DNA of 64,000 bases from Halomicrobium katesii DSM 19301 (GTDB lineage: Archaea > Halobacteriota > Halobacteria > Halobacteriales > Haloarculaceae). The stretch covers positions 78,109 through 142,108 of the forward strand of contig NZ_KB905378.1 in assembly GCF_000379085.1 (NCBI RefSeq), in the 5' to 3' direction. The stretch's first letter is position 1; each line of letters begins with the position of its first letter. Of this stretch, positions 60,534 through 64,000 are shown in pieces. Made by a program: the position numbers and the translations under genes. The notes beneath the pieces were generated by a model. The model ran no database searches. It worked only from the letters and a program-made list of their open reading frames with translations, and was not told the origin of the DNA.

Positions 60534-62984
60534 CTACTGCCAGTCGACCAGATCAGACTGGTAGTAGTTGACGTTCGCCTGCGCCCAGCGTGGGCCCTGT
60601 AGGGCCAGACGCTGGCTGAACGCGTCGAAGTCGCCGATATCTGACGACGACGACCAGCCCAGTTCCGCGATGGCCGCCAGCCGCGGGAACACCATGTACT
60701 CGATGTCGTCCTGGGTCTCGACGAACTCCGTCCACAGCGGTGCCTCGACGCCGGCGACAGAGGACTCGTCGACGCCGTCGATGTAGCTGCCCGGATCCCA
60801 GGTGTAGGCGTCCTCGACCGAGACCGGTCCCGCCCAGTCCTGGCCCACACCGTCCTGATAGTTGTAGTCTTGATCGAGGTACGAGAGGTGGGCAGGCGAG
60901 GCGATGACGTCGTTGCCCTCGCTGGCCCGGGCCGCGACCTCCGGGGCCTGTGCGTCGGTCCCCCAGTACTGGAGGAGCGCAGACGTAACGGGCTCCGTGC
61001 TGGCGATCTGGTGCCATCCGATGGGGGTCTTTCCGGCGTCCTCGATCATCGGGAGAACCGCGTCCATGAACTCCTCGTACTTGGCATCCGACAGCACGTC
61101 GGCTTCGTCGCCCCCGACGTGGAAGTACGGGCCGTCCGTCATCTCGGCGACCGCGCTGATGACCTCCGACGCGAACTGGAGGCTCGTCTCCTTGTGCTCG
61201 TCGTCCATGCACAGCGTGGTGTCGCCGACGTTGATGCCGGTGTCTTCCTCGCGTTTCGTGTCGTCGCAGTTCAGTTCCGCGTACGACTCCAGGGCCGCCC
61301 CGGTGTGGCCGGGCATGTCGATCTCTGGGACGACTGTCATGTGGCGGTCCTGCGCGTACTGGATGATCTCCTGGTAGTCGGCCTTCGTGAAGTAGCCGCC
61401 GGGCCCGCCGTCGACCTCCGAGTCCGCCCCTTCGTCGGTGAGGTTCGGCCAGTCGTCGATCTCGATACGCCAGCCCTGGTCGTCGGTCAGGTGCAGGTGC
61501 AGGTGGTTGATCTTGTAGGCCGCCACCTGGTCGATGAACTCCTTGACGACCGACTTGTCGAAGAAGTGCCGTGCCACGTCGAGCATCGCGCCGCGGTACT
61601 CGAAGCGCGGTGTGTCGGTGACCGAACCGCCGGGGACGACCCAGTCGACGGACTGCTCGGTGTCGGCCTCGACCGCTGCCGGGAGTACCTGGCGAAGCGA
61701 CTGGACGCCGTAGAACAGCCCCGCGGCCTCGTTGGCTCGGATCGTGACGCCGTCGCTGTCGACGCTCAGCTCGTAGCCCTCGTCGCCGACCGACGAGGGA
61801 GCGCCGTTGAGCAACAGCGCGATGCTGTCCGCGGACGCGGACGAGCCACTCTCGACGGACAGATCGAAGCCGGTCGCCGGCCCCAGCAGGTCGGCGAGGG
61901 ACTGTCCGACTTCGGTGCCGCTGCCCTCGGCGACGATCGTCGTCGAGGACGTGATCTCGAAGCCGTCGTCGTCGGTCGCGACGCTGTCGGGCTTCGGCAC
62001 GAGATCGGCCAGCGTCTTCGTGACTGGCTCGGGCGGCCCACAGGCGGTGAGCTGCTTCCAGGGACTGCCATCGCTACTGGGCTCGTCGCCCTTGCTCCAC
62101 CACTTGGCCTCCCAGAGCGTGCCGTCGTAGATGACCTGGTCGCCGCCGGTGTACGTCGCTCCGGAGTCCCACTCCGAGACGCCGCTACACTCGCCGCCGT
62201 CGCCGCCGACGCTGACTGTCGTCGCGTTGGTGTCGGTCGCACCGTCGTCGTCGGTGACGGTGAGTGTGATCGTGTACTCGCCCGACGAGTCGTACGTGTG
62301 GGTCGCGGTCTGACCGCTGGCAGTCGCGTCGTCGCCGAAGTCCCAGGCGTACGACGAGATCGACCCGTCGGCGTCCGAGGAGTCGGCGGCGTCGACGGTC
62401 ACCGACTCGCCCGTCGTCGGCGAGGACGGCGAGACGGTGAACGACGCGTTCGGAGCCTCGTTGTCGCTCTCCGAGACGGACACCGTCGTCGATGCCGTTC
62501 CGCTCGCGCCGTCGTCGTCGGTGACGGTGAGTGTGACCGTGTAATCGCCTGCAGAGCCATAGATGTGACTCGCGGTCTCTCCGGTCGCCGTGTCGCCGTC
62601 GCCAAAGTCCCAGGCGTACGAACTGACGGAGCCGTCCGGATCTGACGAGCCCGACGCGTCGAAGGTGACGGACTCGCCGGGCGCGGGTGTACTGATGCTC
62701 GCCGTGAACGACGCGACCGGAGCCTCGTTCTCGGTGTCGCCACCGCAGTCGCCGATCTTCGTCCAGACCGAGTCGCTCTCTTCGGGTTCGTTGGCCTGGG
62801 TCCACCACTCGGCTTCCCAGAGACCGTCGTCGTAAACGACGCGGTCGCCGCCGTTGTAGGCGGTGCCGGATTGCCACTGCTGAACGTCGCTGCAATCTGC
62901 TGCCGATGCGGTCCCGCTGACGCCGATCGCCAGCGCAGACAGTGCCGATGCCTTCCGTAGGATGTTACGTCGTGTCTCTCTCAT
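60534..62984 (-). CDS. Secreted GH20 beta-N-acetylhexosaminidase with ChBD-PKD-PKD-ChBD modules
   Basis: An 816-residue exported enzyme. MRETRRNILRKASALSALAI, with a cleavage site ending ASA, is a Tat signal. Order: chitin-binding module (about 30-80; CSDVQQWQSGTAYNGGDRVV), two PKD domains (about 88-172 and 176-262, each with SYAWDFGD), a second chitin-binding module (about 268-318), a GH20b domain (about 325-465) and the GH20 barrel (RFEYRGAMLDVARHFF, LHLHLTDDQGWR, FHVGGDEADV with the catalytic Asp-Glu pair, and PLWTEF). It releases GlcNAc from chitin fragments outside the cell. With the GH18 protein at 47781 it makes a chitin-degrading pair. Confidence 0.93.
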   Translation of the reverse strand: MRETRRNILRKASALSALAIGVSGTASAADCSDVQQWQSGTAYNGGDRVVYDDGLWEAEWWTQANEPEESDSVWTKIGDCGGDTENEAPVASFTASISTPAPGESVTFDASGSSDPDGSVSSYAWDFGDGDTATGETASHIYGSAGDYTVTLTVTDDDGASGTASTTVSVSESDNEAPNASFTVSPSSPTTGESVTVDAADSSDADGSISSYAWDFGDDATASGQTATHTYDSSGEYTITLTVTDDDGATDTNATTVSVGGDGGECSGVSEWDSGATYTGGDQVIYDGTLWEAKWWSKGDEPSSDGSPWKQLTACGPPEPVTKTLADLVPKPDSVATDDDGFEITSSTTIVAEGSGTEVGQSLADLLGPATGFDLSVESGSSASADSIALLLNGAPSSVGDEGYELSVDSDGVTIRANEAAGLFYGVQSLRQVLPAAVEADTEQSVDWVVPGGSVTDTPRFEYRGAMLDVARHFFDKSVVKEFIDQVAAYKINHLHLHLTDDQGWRIEIDDWPNLTDEGADSEVDGGPGGYFTKADYQEIIQYAQDRHMTVVPEIDMPGHTGAALESYAELNCDDTKREEDTGINVGDTTLCMDDEHKETSLQFASEVISAVAEMTDGPYFHVGGDEADVLSDAKYEEFMDAVLPMIEDAGKTPIGWHQIASTEPVTSALLQYWGTDAQAPEVAARASEGNDVIASPAHLSYLDQDYNYQDGVGQDWAGPVSVEDAYTWDPGSYIDGVDESSVAGVEAPLWTEFVETQDDIEYMVFPRLAAIAELGWSSSSDIGDFDAFSQRLALQGPRWAQANVNYYQSDLVDWQ

Positions 62985-63526
62985 GTGTTCGAATGTCGCC
63001 TTCGGCAGTCGCCCGCTGGCCGGGTCGGGCCGACCGACAGTCTGCGCGACCGCTCGGTGTCCACATCCCCCAACCGGGCCGGCTGCGATCCGAAGCGTCT
63101 GTCGTTGATCGTCTCACTGTGCTCGAACTGACGGATCACACGCCAGCCAACCCTATCCACGAACCCTCCCGTATTAGTATATTTTTATTATATTTTTATA
63201 TAAAGATCTATGGATGTGTACTGAACCGGGGCGGCGTCCGGCGAGGCCGTGCCAGTCGAGTGCGAAAGTGAACGGACGAGAGTGGATGTGTCCTGTCTGT
63301 AGGGACTGATGTAGACGCTCGCATCGATCCGAGACGAGAGAACAGTCGAACGGCGACGGCGTCGGTGGCGCGAGCGTCTCGCCGTTCACGCGGTGACACG
63401 TAGCGGGCGGAAGCCACCCGTTCACGGCTGGCAGGGTGTCAAGCCGCGCGAGTCAGGCGACTCGCTTACGCGAGCTTCTCGATGTCGTCAGAACGCAGGA
63501 CGTTCTGACTGCCCGAAAAACTGGCC
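62985..63526. other. Intergenic region between hexosaminidase and isocitrate dehydrogenase
   Basis: A remarkable A/T-only run, TATATTTTTATTATATTTTT and on, lies about 63178-63213 in GC-rich DNA; it probably contains the promoter of the hexosaminidase gene or another strong regulatory element. No gene is seen. Two hairpins lie at 63448-63465 and 63487-63509. The region 63466-63486 repeats the last codons of the isocitrate dehydrogenase gene. Confidence 0.4.
63487..63509 (-). terminator. Hairpin downstream of isocitrate dehydrogenase, possible terminator
   Basis: GTCAGAACG and CGTTCTGAC are perfect inverted copies around a 5-base loop, 18 bases beyond the icd stop. Archaeal terminators rely mainly on T-runs, and none is adjacent on the minus strand, so the role is uncertain. 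A second hairpin (GCGAGTC/GACTCGC) lies at 63448-63465. Confidence 0.35.
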
Positions 63527-64000
63527 TTAGGCCAACTTTTCGATGTTTTCGACGATGGAGTCCGAGTACTCCTCGGTGCCGAGCTTCTCGGCGTCTTCGA
63601 GCTGGCGTTCGAGGTCGTAGGTGACCGTGCCCGAGGAGATCGTCTCCTCGACGGCGTCGCGAACGAGGTCGGCTGCGTCCTTCCAGCCCATGTAGTCGAA
63701 CATCAGACGGCCCGAGAGGATCATCGCGGTCGGGTTGGCCATGTTCTGGCCGGCGCGCTTCGGGGCCGAGCCGTGGACGGGCTCTGCGAGCACGCGGGCG
63801 TCACCGAAGTTCGCACCGGGTGCGATGCCGAGGCCGCCGATCTGTGCGCCGGCGGCGTCCGAGAGGTAGTCGCCGTTGAGGTTCGGCATGGCGAGAACGC
63901 TGAACTCGTCGGTCCGGAGCTGCATCCACTGGAGCATCGCGTCGGCGAGTCGGGACTCGACCATGACGGCGTCCTCGGGGATGTCGATCTCGTCCTGGGT
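63527..64000 (-). CDS. icd: Isocitrate dehydrogenase (NADP+), C-terminal part, cut by the window end
   Basis: The frame runs from the window edge to a TAA at 63527-63529. The visible 157 residues hold TQDEIDIPEDAVMVESRLAD, then MPNLNGDYLSDAAGAQIGGLG (with the metal- and cofactor-binding Asp/Asn), APGANFGDARVLAEPVHGSA and GQNMANPTAMILSGRLMFDYMG. This is the C-terminal half of the TCA cycle isocitrate dehydrogenase in the isocitrate/isopropylmalate dehydrogenase family; the HGSAPKxAGxNxANPT block favours Icd over LeuB. The 5' part lies beyond the window. Confidence 0.93.
   Translation of the reverse strand, partial: TQDEIDIPEDAVMVESRLADAMLQWMQLRTDEFSVLAMPNLNGDYLSDAAGAQIGGLGIAPGANFGDARVLAEPVHGSAPKRAGQNMANPTAMILSGRLMFDYMGWKDAADLVRDAVEETISSGTVTYDLERQLEDAEKLGTEEYSDSIVENIEKLA

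Overview
The window is haloarchaeal chromosome. Proteins are strongly acidic, many genes have a TATA-like box about 24-30 bases upstream of the start codon and almost no leader, secreted proteins carry twin-arginine signals, and an HMG-CoA reductase serves isoprenoid lipid synthesis. A Haloarcula/Halomicrobium-like organism is my inference from overall gene content, not something proven by the sequence.

Left edge (1-1.2 kb): the tail of an IS1595-type transposase abuts a tRNA-Pro(CGG) gene on the minus strand. Next to it lie a transposase remnant and a broken RNA ligase gene.

1.3-40 kb: a large surface-polysaccharide / glycan assembly region of somewhat lower GC. It is a mosaic of short operons in both directions. 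It holds an initiating sugar-phosphate transferase (7.4 kb), at least six glycosyltransferases, a Wzx-like flippase (38.6 kb), a Wzy/O-antigen-ligase-like polymerase (33.2 kb) and an STT3/AglB-like membrane protein lacking the usual WWDYG motif (18-20.6 kb). Nucleotide-sugar genes are an AglF-like nucleotidyltransferase, WecB + WecC (UDP-ManNAcA), a UDP-glucuronate decarboxylase-like enzyme, a CDP-paratose 2-epimerase-like enzyme and a zinc-ribbon-containing epimerase. Decorating enzymes are two AsnB-type amidotransferases, a formyltransferase, a polysaccharide deacetylase, three alkaline-phosphatase-superfamily proteins, an FkbM and a class I methyltransferase, and a heparinase-like protein paired with an ADH-Gfo/Idh fusion. 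I infer one lipid-linked, possibly ManNAcA-containing and amidated, glycan assembled by a Wzx/Wzy-like route and perhaps passed to protein.

40-42.3 kb: a DUF4330 protein with four internal repeats and a membrane partner; a degenerate stretch follows.

42.6-64 kb: GC-richer housekeeping DNA: aldo/keto reductase, VanZ-like protein, SDR, dihydrofolate reductase, phosphoglycerate mutase, a GH18 chitinase, the NAD synthesis operon nadA-nadB-nadC, a Tat-exported two-repeat protein, HMG-CoA reductase, a PQQ-type propeller lipoprotein, a CPBP membrane protease, a cupin, a multidomain GH20 hexosaminidase (a chitin-degradation pair with the GH18) and the 3' part of isocitrate dehydrogenase. Two long imperfect palindromes (7.1 and 47.4 kb) look like dispersed haloarchaeal repeat elements. 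No CRISPR array, rRNA or replication origin is visible.
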